Of a stretch of 64,000 bases of DNA, positions 24,301 to 34,499 are shown piece by piece. This stretch comes from Podocnemis expansa (lineage: Eukaryota; Chordata; Testudines; Podocnemididae): contig ML681971.1 of NCBI GenBank assembly GCA_007922195.1, positions 24,183,264 to 24,247,263 of the forward strand. Direction: 5' to 3'. The notes beneath the pieces are model-generated. The model had not been told where the DNA came from and did no database searches. It worked only from the letters and a program-made list of their open reading frames with translations. The translations under genes were made by a program, and so were the position numbers. Position 1 is the first letter of the stretch. The number at the start of each line of letters is the position of its first letter.

Positions 24301-24624
24301 TAGGCCCGCCTCGCAGGAGAGGAAAGGCCCGGCAGGCCCGAGGAGCCGCGAACAGGCTGGCCGGCTGAGAGGAAACACGGCCAGGGCTCGACTCCTGCGC
24401 CCAGCGCTGAGCCAGGCGGACGAGCCATGGCCAGGCCAGGAGGATCTGCGGGCGGTGAGCCCCCGCCGCGGACAGGAGGGACCGGGCCGGGGGAACCGGC
24501 TGCCTCCCGCCCTACCCCGAGGGCCCGGCACTCACTAGCGAGCCCGGCAGGCCGGGCAGCGGTACCGGGGGGCGCCGCGCGCCCCGCACACGCAACAGCC
24601 GCAGGGCCCCGTGCCCGCCTGCAT
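18345..24624 (-). CDS. ZNHIT3: ZNHIT3, zinc finger HIT domain-containing protein 3 (complete, 5 coding exons)
   Basis: ZNHIT3 works with NUFIP1 in nuclear assembly of box C/D snoRNPs and is also described as a nuclear-receptor coactivator. Coding exons in transcript order: 24624-24536, 23981-23950, 23831-23739, 20434-20354, 18535-18345. Phases are consistent and give 161 residues (human about 155). The zf-HIT finger fills residues 10-43: C10-x2-C13, C23-x2-C26, C31-x3-C35, H39-x3-C43. It is spread over three exons, the second only 32 nt long. Exon 4 is acidic ([16 protein letters not shown]). The last exon has the conserved [13 protein letters not shown] and [14 protein letters not shown] blocks that bind NUFIP1 in the family. 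I chose the ATG at 24624 because it places the finger as in the human protein; the frame extends further upstream through the CpG island but looks like 5' UTR. The gene converges on MYO19. Confidence 0.96.
19236..20202. mobile_element. Large non-autonomous hAT element in a ZNHIT3 intron
   Basis: An exact duplication ACTTACTC (19228-19235 and 20203-20210) flanks 967 bp with ends CAGGGGTGTCCAACCTTTCT and GCAGGTTGGACAAGCCTG. The body is purine-rich then pyrimidine-rich and yields spurious open frames. It lies in the intron between ZNHIT3 exons 4 and 5. Confidence 0.92.
21158..22067. mobile_element. hAT element nested in the CR1 copy
   Basis: Ends are CAGTGGTCATCAAAACCATG and AAGTTTGACAACCGCTG, related to the 14.8 kb element. 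CR1 sequence continues on both sides. No clean 8-bp duplication is visible, so a small deletion of CR1 sequence at the junction is likely. The GC-rich interior gives many overlapping open frames that are not genes. Confidence 0.75.
21967..21999 (+). repeat. (CCCCAC)n simple repeat
   Basis: Five hexamer units of CCCCAC-type sequence occur within the nested hAT element. Confidence 0.85.
22185..22550. mobile_element. hAT element, one end degraded
   Basis: It starts with CAGTGGCTCTCAACCTTTCC. The AT-rich body (CAATTGGAATATAAATATTG and GCTTTTTATGTAGCCTCTTG) is a family I recognise from turtle genomes. It fades out after GTACTCCCTGGAAAACAGTG without the usual inverted end. Confidence 0.6.
24018..24110 (+). 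repeat. Penelope-like/SINE tail with GC-shifted sequence
   Basis: CTGAGGA (24025-24031), a perfect GTGGG/CCCAC hairpin, GCTCATGC and GTTAGTCTTTAG identify the tail. The rest is strongly GC-enriched (ACGGGGCCCCGGCCTCCTCG) compared with other copies. It sits at the edge of the ZNHIT3 CpG island. Confidence 0.7.
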
Positions 24625-24870
24625 GCCGCCCCGCCACGTGCGCGCTGCGCCTGCGCGCCAGGGCCTCCTCCAGTCTCGCTCAGTCGCTCGCCCATCGCCT
24701 CCACCCTGCTCCGCTAATCCACCGCCGGGGCTGGAGCCGCTGAGCTCCCCCTGGCGGAGGCGCTCGGCGTAGCTCGGGCGGGGGCGGGGCCGGGGGCGGG
24801 GCCTGAGCCGGCTCCTCCCAGCCCGAGGCCGGCGCGCGGTGCTGCCTGGAGGCCGCCTGCAGCCTGCCTC
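24130..24870 (-). promoter_or_regulatory. CpG-island promoter of ZNHIT3
   Basis: The sequence is very GC-rich with frequent CpG and covers ZNHIT3 exon 1 and its upstream flank. Two adjacent GC boxes (GGGGCGGGGC type, 24779-24803) lie about 155-180 bp upstream of the chosen ATG. No TATA box is visible, as expected for a housekeeping promoter. The long open frames on both strands here are composition artefacts. Divergent transcription is possible but not shown. Confidence 0.85.
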
Positions 24871-25717
24871 GCCCCTCAGGGCTCCCTTCTTTGTCACCCA
24901 CGGTGCTGACCGCCTTGGCTTCCCCTCTGAAGACAGCCTTTTGGGAAATGTTGCTCCTCAGGTACCTTGCAACAGCTGGTGCGTGCTCCTTCCTTTCAAG
25001 GCGGCAAATGAGCTGGTTCCAGGGTATTTACCAGGAACCCAGCAAAAAAAGAACTTTTACCCATCGCCTCCTTGAATGTTCGACTCCCCAGAGCAATGTC
25101 ACACTCATTCATTTACTGGGGAGAAAGCACTTTTGCAGGCCTGGGCCCCGAGACTTCACTCCCACAAGCCCAAAGCATGCCACCTCATCACTGCTATTTT
25201 CACTCCTCCAAGGGACTCATACTTTTATGATGGAATCCAAGAACCCCTAAACTCTGCTTCTAAATCTCAAGCAGTTTCTCAGACAAGAAATTCATTTTTC
25301 CTCTTCTCTCTCCTAGTTTCCACTATCATTTGCTACATTTAGGATAACTCTACTTACATTTGAGGCTTTCGTATTGGCTTTCACTTGCATGAAAAGCACG
25401 GGCTTGCGGTTTCAGCAGTGTTGTGGAGTCAGATATTTTCTTTGATGCAATCTTGTTTATTTACAAGGAATGTACAAAGTCCTACTCCACAAAAAAGGGA
25501 CTGAAAACAACGACCAGCTTCTTAACTTACAGTTGCAGTTTCTCATTAGCTTTTTCCAGGCTCAAACTGTGCTCACAAATAACTTAATCCTGGGGCCCAA
25601 ACTACATCTATTCCCATATAAAATATATTAAATCTTACTTATTACTGTCCTCCTTCCACAGCTCTGTAAAGCACTTCGCAGTCTTAACTCCAATGTACAG
25701 ATAAGGACAGCATATAT
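24871..25717. other. Intergenic sequence, no gene recognised
   Basis: The stretch lies upstream of ZNHIT3. Short open frames on the plus strand have no recognisable domain or convincing splice structure. No repeat was identified with confidence. Confidence 0.5.
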
Positions 25718-25903
25718 TAGGTGTGGCTGAACTGTGGCTTGGGAGCCACCTGTGGCTCTTGAATGAAAAAGTGTGGCTCACGGAAGAACGTCAGCAAATC
25801 AACTGAGTAGGTAAAAGTATATGGCTATGTGCCTCAGTGTGGTTCATGAAGATTTAATAATCAACTTGTGTGGCTCTTGAGTTCCATAAGTTTGGCCACC
25901 CCG
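25718..25903. mobile_element. Short hAT element
   Basis: An exact 8-bp duplication GCATATAT (25710-25717 and 25904-25911) flanks 186 bp with ends TAGGTGTGGCTGAAC and AGTTTGGCCACCCCG. Internal GTGGCTCTTGA repeats lie near both ends. Confidence 0.88.
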
Positions 25904-26097
25904 GCATATATGTTCAAAGAAATTTTAACCCCTCACATTTCTTAAAGGAAGGAGTTATAGTTTTAACTTATATTTCCTTGTACACCTATTGGATTTAAGA
26001 CTGTATGGTAGTTTATACAAATAGGTTAAAAATTGGTCTTTTCTTCAAGCAACCCACAACTGAAAGCACGTCCCTTTCCATAAACTACCAGAGATGT

Positions 26098-26496
26098 CAG
26101 GGCTGGCCCAAGGTTTTTTGGCACCCTAAGCCATGTGCAATTTTGGTACCGCCGCAGCCAGGGAGTAGTGCCACCAGCAGGCTCCAGCCCCAGCTGGGGA
26201 GCAGTGATGCAGGCGGGGGTCCAGTCCCAGCACCACAACTGGAATTCCCCCCCCCCCCACTGGTGCCTCCACCAGTCTTCTAACTCCAGTGTCCCTTACC
26301 CCCCCCCCCAAACCATCACCCTAGACCAACTACCCCCTTACCTTTTCTGGAGCAGAGCCAGCTGAAAGACAGCTTTCTGCCTTGCTCTGCCCTAGGCTAC
26401 ATGCCTAAGCAGGGCATGATAGGCTTGCTGGCTCCAGCCCAGCCCTTGGTGCTCCCAGCAACTGCCTAGGTCACCTCTATTGAAGGAACAGCCCTG
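26098..26496. mobile_element. hAT element
   Basis: Ends CAGGGCTGGCCCAAGG and GGAACAGCCCTG are flanked by AGAGATGT (26090-26097) and ATAGATGT (26497-26504), a 7 of 8 match. The body is C-rich. Confidence 0.8.
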
Positions 26497-27237
26497 ATAG
26501 ATGTTGCTTTAATCCTCCTTGTAAAGAGGAAGTGCACTGTTTTCCCCATAGTCCTGCTCTGGAGAGGCTTGTAGTGAGAAACAGAGGAGTCCTTCTACAC
26601 AATCCTTATAACTCTTCTCCCTTCCCCACTCTTTTTCTCCATTTTTGCTGGGTTACTGATGGGTCTGGAGAGTCATTAGCTAAGAAGAAATGGATTTGAA
26701 GATGAGATTCTTGAAACACTCTGATGTTTAGATGGACAAAGAGAGAGGTGGTCTTCCAGATTAGAAGGAAAAGTTAGGTGATTTCCTATTGTCTTTGAAA
26801 AAAGAGGGATTCTGAAAAGAAAAAGAAGTCTAGTAATGGAGAGGCTACTAGAGAGAACCACAGGTTCTGTACTGCAGTTATGGTAATAATCTACTACATG
26901 TAGTGACATATTTCTGGAAGGAATCCCTTTATAAGCCAGGTCAAAGGGGTGCAAGCTATAGACTACATTACATATTTTTCAAGACATAACTCACTGCACA
27001 TTACTGTTGGCTGAGCAACAAGTCTCAGTTTCATATGAGCTGATTTGAAAGCTAGTGTACATGAGTTTTGACTGAAAACAAGTAGGGGGGAGAAGGGACC
27101 CCCTAAAAGGCAACATGATAATCTAAAGCAAACATTTACTGCTTTGCACAGTTAATGTTTAAACCAAATGAATGTTAGTTACCAGAGTTCATCTTACAGC
27201 CTTGGTGGTACAAAATACAAGAACACTCACTACTCAC

Positions 27238-27366
27238 AAGATCAGTCATGAATTGGTAAAGGACAGTTTCATTTTGGGCGGTGCCCCTGGATTTATGAGG
27301 TGCCTTTGTTTTGCACCATAAATAATTAGGAGAAGTGGCTGGCAGTACTTCAGGCTTATCAACATG
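27238..27366 (-). CDS. Orphan candidate coding exon, family unknown
   Basis: On the minus strand a TTTCAGTTTCCTCATCAG acceptor is followed by 129 bp (43 whole codons) open in one frame, then a consensus GTGAGT donor at 27237-27232. The predicted segment includes PATSPNYLWCKTKAPHK and RGTAQNETVLYQFMTDL, with one N-glycosylation sequon. No family was recognised and no flanking exons were found, so it may be chance or the remnant of a lost gene. It lies about 2.6 kb upstream of ZNHIT3 on the same strand. Confidence 0.2.
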
Positions 27367-27785
27367 CTGATGAGGAAACTGAAATTTGCACTTAGATACC
27401 ACAGTAATAAGCATATTATAAATACCCAGACATAGTATTTTACTTCAGATTTTTAGCACTGCATCTATATTCCTCTGAAACTATTCATCCTAGAAGATTA
27501 CTTGCAAATTCTGCTTTCCTTACTCTCAAGTTTACAGTGGAGAACACAGCTGCCCTCTTGTGATGTTCTATGTGGACTGCCCATTTCACACCCATGTTAT
27601 CTCTAGCTTTCTATTTCTGGATGAGTCTTAAGATACTAACAAAGCCTGGATACAATGAATGTAGGGTATGGCATAAGGCTCTTCTGTTTCACCAGGCTTT
27701 TACAGAGGTGGCTACGAGGAGGAACCTGAATTCAGTTATGGAGTGGGAAGGAGGAGAAAATGAGTTGGAGGTCAGTTTCCTAATG

Positions 27786-28708
27786 CAGTGGTTCCCAAAC
27801 TTTTCTCTTCTAGGCCACACCTTGAGGCCTTCAGTTATGCCGTGGCACACTGCCATGACAAAAATCATGAATATTCAAATTAACATGAATATTCATGAGC
27901 CATGGCACTGTGTTTTGGGGCCGCAGTTGGGGGCTCCAGCTCAGGGAACCCCCCCCAGCCTGGCCACATGGGGCCGCTGCCCATGGCCAGCTCCAGCTCA
28001 GGGACCCTCCCCCCCTGCAGCTGGGGACATTTGGGCTGCCGGCTGCAGCTTTGGGAAACCCACCAGCCGGGGGTCTCATGGCACTGCCTCCAACAGCAAT
28101 GGCTCTGGCTCCGGAAAACCCCTGGGCTGAGGCCAAATGGCCTCTTCCCCCCACCCAGGACCTTATAGGGCCTCAGCCGTGGCTCTGGCTTTGGGGAACA
28201 CCCCTGGCCCTGACCACATGGGGCCCCACCCAGGGCTGTCTCTAGGGGGGTGCAGAGCCCCCCCCAACCCCGGCACTGGGGGGCAGGGCCAGCCAGCCCA
28301 GGGGAGGGGTAGATGCCTATGGTGCTCCCCCCATGCCGGGGACTGGGTGAGCAGCCAAAAGGGCATCCTGCAACAGCGGTCGGGCCACCCCTCCCCCCCG
28401 CCACACACGCTGCAGGGAGCCCAGAGCAGTGTGCGTAGCAGGGGAAGACTGGCAGCGCTGCACCAGGCTGCCCTTTTGGCCACTCACCCGGGCAGCCGCT
28501 CTTGTCCCTACCCTAGGGAGGACCTTACCTCCACCATGGCTCTGGGGAACTCCTCCCACTCCCCGGCTGGGACCACATGGGGCATCTGCCACGGCTCCAG
28601 CTTCAGCTGCGGGAACGCCCCCAGCCGTGGCCACATGGGGCCTCCGCCGCGGCTCAGGCTCCACGGCACACCAGGGGAGTTGGCATGCACACTGGTTGGG
28701 AACCACTG
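27786..28708. mobile_element. Large GC-rich hAT element
   Basis: Ends CAGTGGTTCCCAAACTTTTC and GGTTGGGAACCACTG are flanked by TCCTAATG (27778-27785) and ACCTAATG (28709-28716), a 7 of 8 match. The interior is C/G-rich and repeats the phrase CACATGGGGC several times. A second element may be nested near 28235 (CAGGGCTGTCTCTAGG). No transposase is visible, and the long open frames are composition artefacts. Confidence 0.85.
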
Positions 28709-28849
28709 ACCTAATGTATTTCTGCATGTATACTTTAGCAATTAGGTATCTTAGAGAGAAACCTTTCTAAATTTGAAAAGAATAAATAATCTGGATTCCT
28801 AGTTACAGGACCTTCTTCTGCTTCCTATTTTTATTTACACATCCTAAAC

Positions 28850-29060
28850 CAAATTGATACCCCATTGTGGGAGGCACTGCACACTCACAGAACAGGACAC
28901 AGTTCCTACTGCTAAGTTTGCCATCTAAAGAGACAAAGCCTGAGTGGAGAAATAGAAGCACAGTTAAGTGAAATGATTTGTTTGAAGTCACACATCAAGG
29001 ACAATGCCAGAAAGAGAACACCAGTCTCCTGGTGCACTAGTCACCAGACCAGATTTCCCT
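28850..29060. repeat. Ancient MIR/L2-like fragment
   Basis: GGAGGCACTGCACACTCACA with GGACACAGTTCC, then ATTTGTTTGAAGTCACACA, resembles ancient amniote interspersed repeats with a MIR-type core. It is heavily diverged. Confidence 0.4.
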
Positions 29061-29087
29061 CAACTTAAAGCAATGAATTTTGCTCTT

Positions 29088-29171
29088 GACTTCCATTGGT
29101 ACAGCATTGGGCTTGAATAAAAGATGTTCTAGCAGTACAAAGTTTTATTTGCAAATTGCCAGGTTGCGATT
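29088..29171 (+). repeat. 84-bp direct repeat, copy 1
   Basis: This pairs with 30124-30207. The two copies agree at 82 of 84 positions (differences near 29096 and 29167) and are spaced 1036 bp apart. The core is GGGCTTGAATAAAAGATGTT. Confidence 0.95.
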
Positions 29172-30123
29172 AAATTTTCTTTGAAGGGCCCTCTGACTAG
29201 GTTCCAACCCTTTGTTATATTGCTTTTAAAAGAATTTCAATATCTTTTACAATCAGCATCACAGATAAATGGTAAGTTAAATATGTTGATTGCTACATCT
29301 CAGCTTGCCAAGGTCAACATGGATGTTAATGCAGTTAAACATAATAAATATCACTCACTGGTTTATCTTTATAATCTGCCCTTTAGGAGGCTTTGTTTTT
29401 AATCTCCTGATTTAAACTCAGGTTGAAATATAATTAGTGAGAAGCAGATGCTTAGATGTTTACATATAATTTCTGAAATACAGTTAGGAATACAGTACTA
29501 TTTAAAAGAAATGGAAGAGAATTTGTTCTACTTGACTTCTATGACACTTTTACATCATTTATTTTAATGCGTTATTTATTATTGTTTACTTGGTATTGTC
29601 ATTTCCTTAAAAGTAATGGATGGATTTCAAATGTTTGCTTAAAAACACCTCCCAATTTTTCCATATTATACAGTCAGTCAAAACATCTTTTGATACCAAT
29701 ATCCAACTAAATTGTTGATCTGTAAATGTTATTGAACTTACCTATTTACCTATATGTTGAATTAATGGAGGCACATCACCATCATATTAAAATAAACATG
29801 CTGTTTCAGATTCTCTCAAGAAAAGGCTGATGATATTTAAGGAAAAATTCACCTAAGCCTTTAATGGTTTCAGAGTTATAATTAAAAACAAAGAAAACAC
29901 CACCACCCAAAACCAAACAAAAACACCTTGAAATTTATAAAACTAAATAGCTTTTCCCTAAAACTTCCAACCTGCAATACAAGGGTTGATTTTCAAATTA
30001 TTATTTTACTTCGGATTATGTATTTGTTTTGTGACTATGAATCCACATTACTGTATTTTCATATACCAGATGATGTCCCTTTAAGCAGCCTGTTTAATAT
30101 AAAAGGTGAGCTTCTATAATAAG

Positions 30124-30207
30124 GACTTCCAGTGGTACAGCATTGGGCTTGAATAAAAGATGTTCTAGCAGTACAAAGTTTTATTTGCAAATTGCCAGGT
30201 TGAGATT
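30124..30207 (+). repeat. 84-bp direct repeat, copy 2
   Basis: This is the second copy of the 29088-29171 segment. The near identity contrasts with the decay of other repeats around it. The DNA between the copies looks unique and has no recognisable LTR or transposon features. Confidence 0.95.
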
Positions 30208-31563
30208 TCTGAATTCAAAACCATGCACGTGATATTAGAGGACTATCTCAGACCACTCAATATGTACAATAATATCACAAAAGTTTATTCTGAACATTAA
30301 AATACATAGCTCAAAATTAATTTTTCATCTTTAAGTCTACTTAAGGAAATAAGAAAAAATAAACTATTCAAGTAATCAGTTTTCAGGGAAAACCCTTCCT
30401 CTTTCTAATTAAATGCAGATGAACAATGTTTTAATACCAGTTCTAAAATGTTTACTCTTTTTATTTAAAAGCCAAAAACAATTTTCTTGGTACACAATTA
30501 GCTTCATTGTAGATTTGGCATTTTGTTCAAACTGAAGTGTGTTTTTCAACTGAGGTTATAGTTTAACTTTTAAAGTGGAGTAGCGTGAGATGTAGAATTA
30601 TGAAAAAAAAGGAAGAAAGTATAGGATCATAAATGTTTCACAAAAATTCTATTCAACTATATTTTACAGTCAAAAGGGCAACAGTAACCTATGTTGTGTG
30701 CTATGTTAACAGAAAATAAATATAACATTTTTGCACACAGAACTGGCTTTGAATAAATAGCTGGAGCTTCACATTTTTTTTCTATTTCTGAAAATTTTCT
30801 TGCAAATGATCAAAGTCTCCTTTAAAGAACACAAAACAGTACAAAAAGCATTAAAATTTAGTAGTAATGTAAGCACAGCAGAGTTATGTTGCCAAATGCA
30901 AAGGAAAAAATATCAATTCATTTATTTTTCTCTCAGTGCAAAATGAATCTTATGTTTTCAATAAAGGGACAGAAAAATCATGCATACAGAGAAGAATTGT
31001 CAGCACACAAATAACTGCTACTCATAAATCCTGTGTTCAGGGTCAAGGATTAATTACATAATCAAGTGAAGTTAAAATAATGTAAAAATTAAAAAAATGA
31101 TTGATTTATCTCACAAGACTCTTTCCTTTCAAAATATCAGCATTGCTATTTTATCACAGCCAGACAAACAGGTCATTCAGAGAAACAACAGATCTTTTGA
31201 ATGATTGAATTTTTATAGTCCAATAACAAAAGCAGGCTAAAGTTCATTACCAGTTTTTTGCTCATTAAAAAAGCCTTCCTTGTTTGGGTTTTCCGCTTCC
31301 CTATGTATTCAGTACAAATTTTCCCACAGATGCATTACAAAGCCAGGACCCAAACATTTCAGATCAGTGATGATGGTTCCTATGGAAGAGTTAAACTGCC
31401 CAAGCACTGCCTCTGCCAAAGTAGCAACAGGGACCTGTCCACTTGCACTAGTTCTGAAATTGTCCATAGTTATAGTAGGTTAATCTTTGGCATGCTAAAA
31501 CCAGACTGTAACTTTACAAGAAAGAACCATAGTTTATCTGAAGAGCTACAAGCATACAGAAAT
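30208..31563. other. AT-rich intergenic sequence, no gene recognised
   Basis: The stretch lies between the direct repeat and the GPCR poly(A) signal. It is AT-rich with no ORF of note and no identified repeat. Confidence 0.5.
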
Positions 31564-31569
31564 TTTATT
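31564..31569 (-). terminator. Candidate poly(A) signal of the GPCR gene
   Basis: TTTATT on the plus strand reads AATAAA on the minus strand, 60 bp after the GPCR stop codon. Confidence 0.5.
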
Positions 31570-31628
31570 AGCAACTTACACAAATACACTGAATGTGTTA
31601 TGTGACTCGTACACAATTCCAATCTAAA

Positions 31629-32597
31629 TCAAATATTCCCAATGACTTGCACTTGGATGCGGTTGCTGGCAGGGCACTTAAAAAACTTAAGCTTACTCCC
31701 CAGTGTTTTGACTTGGAGAGTGTATATGACAGGGTTACCCAAAGAGTTCATGGTAATCAACATAGCAGTACAGTTTCGAAACACATAAACACTTGGATAC
31801 AGATCAGTGGGGCATAAATGGTTGGCTGCATCTAACACAACTCCTGCAAAAAAAGGTGCATAGGAAACCAGTGCCAGAACCCAGATAAAGACACTAGTTC
31901 TGGCAACCTGTACTTCAGCTGATTTGTAAGTGCCACTGACTTGTCCATTTGCTCCTACTGTGAACTTCTGTTTCCTCAGGATGACAATGATGCTAAGGTA
32001 GGTGAACAGAGGCAAGATAAAGGCCACCACACAGTTGGGGACAGTGATGAAGATGAGATAATCAACACAAAAGGGGCTGTAGAGAGCAGAGATGTTTTCC
32101 TTGTTGTGCAAACAGTTCCACCCCACTAGCGGTATACATCCCAAAAAAAAGGCAAGTGCCCAGTTAATTAAAGCTGCAGCCAAAGACTGGTTTCTGGAAA
32201 CTCTGCATCTCATCCGGAGGCTTTCAGCCACAGCCATGTAGCGCTCAATACCAATGCTGACTAAGTTATAGATGGTGGACAGAATAGATATAGTATAAAA
32301 GGTATAAGCAATAAGGATATCCTTGGATCCAAAAATTGTGCTTTCTGGGTTAGTGATGAATAGCATTGAAATCCAAAAACCTGAAGAGCTGGTGAGAAGG
32401 TCAGACAAAGCCAAATTGCAGAAAAGAATAAAGATGGGTTTATGCAGATCCTTTGCAGACAATATGGTAACGATGACCACACAGTTGAAGATCACAGATG
32501 TTATGTTAATTATCAGTTGAGGGATGCCCAGTGCAAGGACTAGATCTAAGCTCCAGATTTCAGTGCTGTTGACAGAACAGTTTGGGTATTTGTTCAT
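31629..32597 (-). CDS. Class A G-protein-coupled receptor, EDG/S1P-LPA-like (MECA group), single exon
   Basis: This is a predicted seven-helix plasma-membrane receptor of 322 residues. Landmarks are N38 (TM1), D66 (LALSDLL, TM2), E118-R119-Y120 in place of DRY (TM3), W146 (TM4), SYAPF at 245-249 where CWAPF is usual (TM6), NPVIY at 288-292 (TM7) and C308 as a possible palmitoylation site. There is no cysteine before TM3. Instead extracellular loop 2 has GWNC (159-162) and C177, the internal disulfide pattern of S1P/LPA receptors, which also use ERY or ERH. N-terminal sequons NCS and NST fit an outside N-terminus. The frame could begin at 32642, 15 codons upstream. The ATG at 32597 has the better context (ACCATGA) and gives a usual N-terminus. 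The ligand is unknown, a lysophospholipid by family analogy only. I could not name an orthologue. Confidence 0.85.
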   Translation of the reverse strand: MNKYPNCSVNSTEIWSLDLVLALGIPQLIINITSVIFNCVVIVTILSAKDLHKPIFILFCNLALSDLLTSSSGFWISMLFITNPESTIFGSKDILIAYTFYTISILSTIYNLVSIGIERYMAVAESLRMRCRVSRNQSLAAALINWALAFFLGCIPLVGWNCLHNKENISALYSPFCVDYLIFITVPNCVVAFILPLFTYLSIIVILRKQKFTVGANGQVSGTYKSAEVQVARTSVFIWVLALVSYAPFFAGVVLDAANHLCPTDLYPSVYVFRNCTAMLITMNSLGNPVIYTLQVKTLGSKLKFFKCPASNRIQVQVIGNI

Positions 32598-33143
32598 GGT
32601 AGAAAATGCAATTTTAAAGTACCAAAAATACTCTTTGTACATCCCATGAGAGTGAATAAAACAAGCTATATTATTGCCTCTGTATTCTGTAGTTCAAAAA
32701 TTAATCTTTTGGATGAAGTTTCTGCTGCCACATCATCTTCCTAATAATGGATTAAAAGTCAACCCTTGGTGCATTTAAGCACCTTTGTAATCAATTGAGG
32801 GACATGGCTAAAGCCCTCCAGGTTGCTAGGATAGCCAAAGGTGACAGACATATTCAATAAAGTATCATTCATCTGCCTATGGCAACCTTCCTGGACCCAC
32901 AGCAACCTTTATCAAGCAGTAAATATTTACTGCCTACAGTCAAATTATATGATCAGATTAGTAACTGTAAAATCTCTGATGGTATCCAAAAAAAGAAACT
33001 AATGTGAATTCAGGCTCTGATTCATTTATAGATGAGACAGAGCTAAAACAGATAAGCTGTAAAATGTACTATCGTAATATTAAAGGAACATGTCATTGGG
33101 TGGAAATTAAATGTGGAAAACAACATTTTAGTTTCTTTGTCCT

Positions 33144-33285
33144 GAGCCCCAATCCAGCAAAGCACTTAAAAACATGCTTAAAGTTAAGACTGTAAATAGT
33201 CTCATTGATTTCAGCAGAATTCTCCTGTACTTAAAGTTAAGCATGTGCTTACATACTTCTGCTAGTTCAGGGCCCTGGTCTTCCT
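33144..33285. mobile_element. Foldback MITE
   Basis: ATCCAGCAAAGCACTTAAAA with ACATGCTTAAAGTTAA is mirrored by TTAAAGTTAAGCATGTGCTT and a CAGGGCC end. It belongs to a palindromic family I recognise in turtles. It is moderately diverged. Confidence 0.65.
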
Positions 33286-34022
33286 TTAATTCAATTTCTT
33301 TGTAGAAAAAATGCCAAATAATTGCCAAGCTTTCATTTCAGAGCAAATCTTAAAGCCACTAAGATCCTGGATAGTTTGTAGACCTTTAGTAGTAGCTTCT
33401 TAATTGAAATCCACCATTCTCTAGATCTGCTATGAGTCTGTGCTAATTTCCTAATCCAGTCTCTCACACACAGCTGTGAACTATAATTTCACCTCAGAAT
33501 GATTTTAAAGTGATTACACCTACCAACAATGTGATAGTCATTGAAGCTTCCCTACAACATAGCTTCCCCTGACTTAAAATTAAAAATTTCTTATGCACAA
33601 AAATTATATAATTCAGGTGTGCATGTGCTAATAAATTACATAAAGAATACATCTGAATTTCTAATAGCAAGATGATAGACAGGACCAACAATATAGCAGT
33701 TAAATGCCTCTTGTTCTCACAGTTGTAATTTGTCTGAACAGTAATGGTTCAGTATTTCTAAGAGCAGTACGGTTATGGTAAAACAACATATGCCAAAGCC
33801 TGCAATCAAATCCCCTTGCAATGTCCCAGAGAGGTCCATGCAGGTGGAAGGGTTTTCCAATATAGAGCTAAAGCCTATGTTTGCAGAAACAATTGTTTCA
33901 TGACCAACAGCTAAATATAATGGGCCCAAGCCTCATCTGTCTTGCACTGGTGCAAACCATGAGCAGCTGCACTGTTTTCTTTTTGAAGTTAAACTATGTG
34001 TTGAAAAAGAAAGTCTATTAGT

Positions 34023-34119
34023 AGGATTTTCAAAAGCACCCAAGCGGGTTAGGTACATAAGTCTTACTGAAATGAATAGAAGTTATGCACCTAAGCTACT
34101 TAGGTGCTTTTAAAATCTC
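34023..34119. mobile_element. Short palindromic MITE
   Basis: AGGATTTTCAAAAGCACC at the left is mirrored by TAGGTGCTTTTAAAATCTC at the right, forming one hairpin of about 97 bp. This is a common turtle foldback repeat. Confidence 0.75.
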
Positions 34120-34479
34120 ATTCTGTGTATTTACCTAGCCTTGATACAAGTTGATGGTGGACACATGACAAGTATTCATATTTGTTATATTCATTAGGGG
34201 ATATCCCATGTGGTATCAATGTAATTCATGACTCTTTCCTCATTTATTTTTTGTAAAAGCTACATAACTTTCAAGAACCAGATTTAAAAGTGCTTGAGAC
34301 TCACTTAAAAAAAAAAGGCTGCTCTTGGAGAACATTAAAAAAAATACCTGTTCAGACAGCAGGGGTCACTGTTGTTATGAAGCATATTTTATGGATGTAG
34401 ACTGGGTGAGTGAGGAAAGTGGAGAAACTGGGAGAATTTCAAAGTTCTCTGAGAGTAACAAAAAAGGCAAATATTCACA

Positions 34480-34499
34480 TAATCCCCCCCCCCCCCCAG
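34480..34499 (+). repeat. Poly-C tract
   Basis: An uninterrupted run of about 15 C (34484-34498) is present. Similar C runs occur at 8680, 17220, 26250 and 57141. Confidence 0.8.

Noticed and set aside
24075..24901. Long open frames on both strands near 24.1-24.9 kb
   Set aside because: They are CpG-island composition artefacts; only the 89-bp ZNHIT3 first coding exon is supported.
27831..28770. Frames up to 190 codons on both strands
   Set aside because: They fall within a GC-rich hAT element and read as low-complexity proline/glycine-rich protein.
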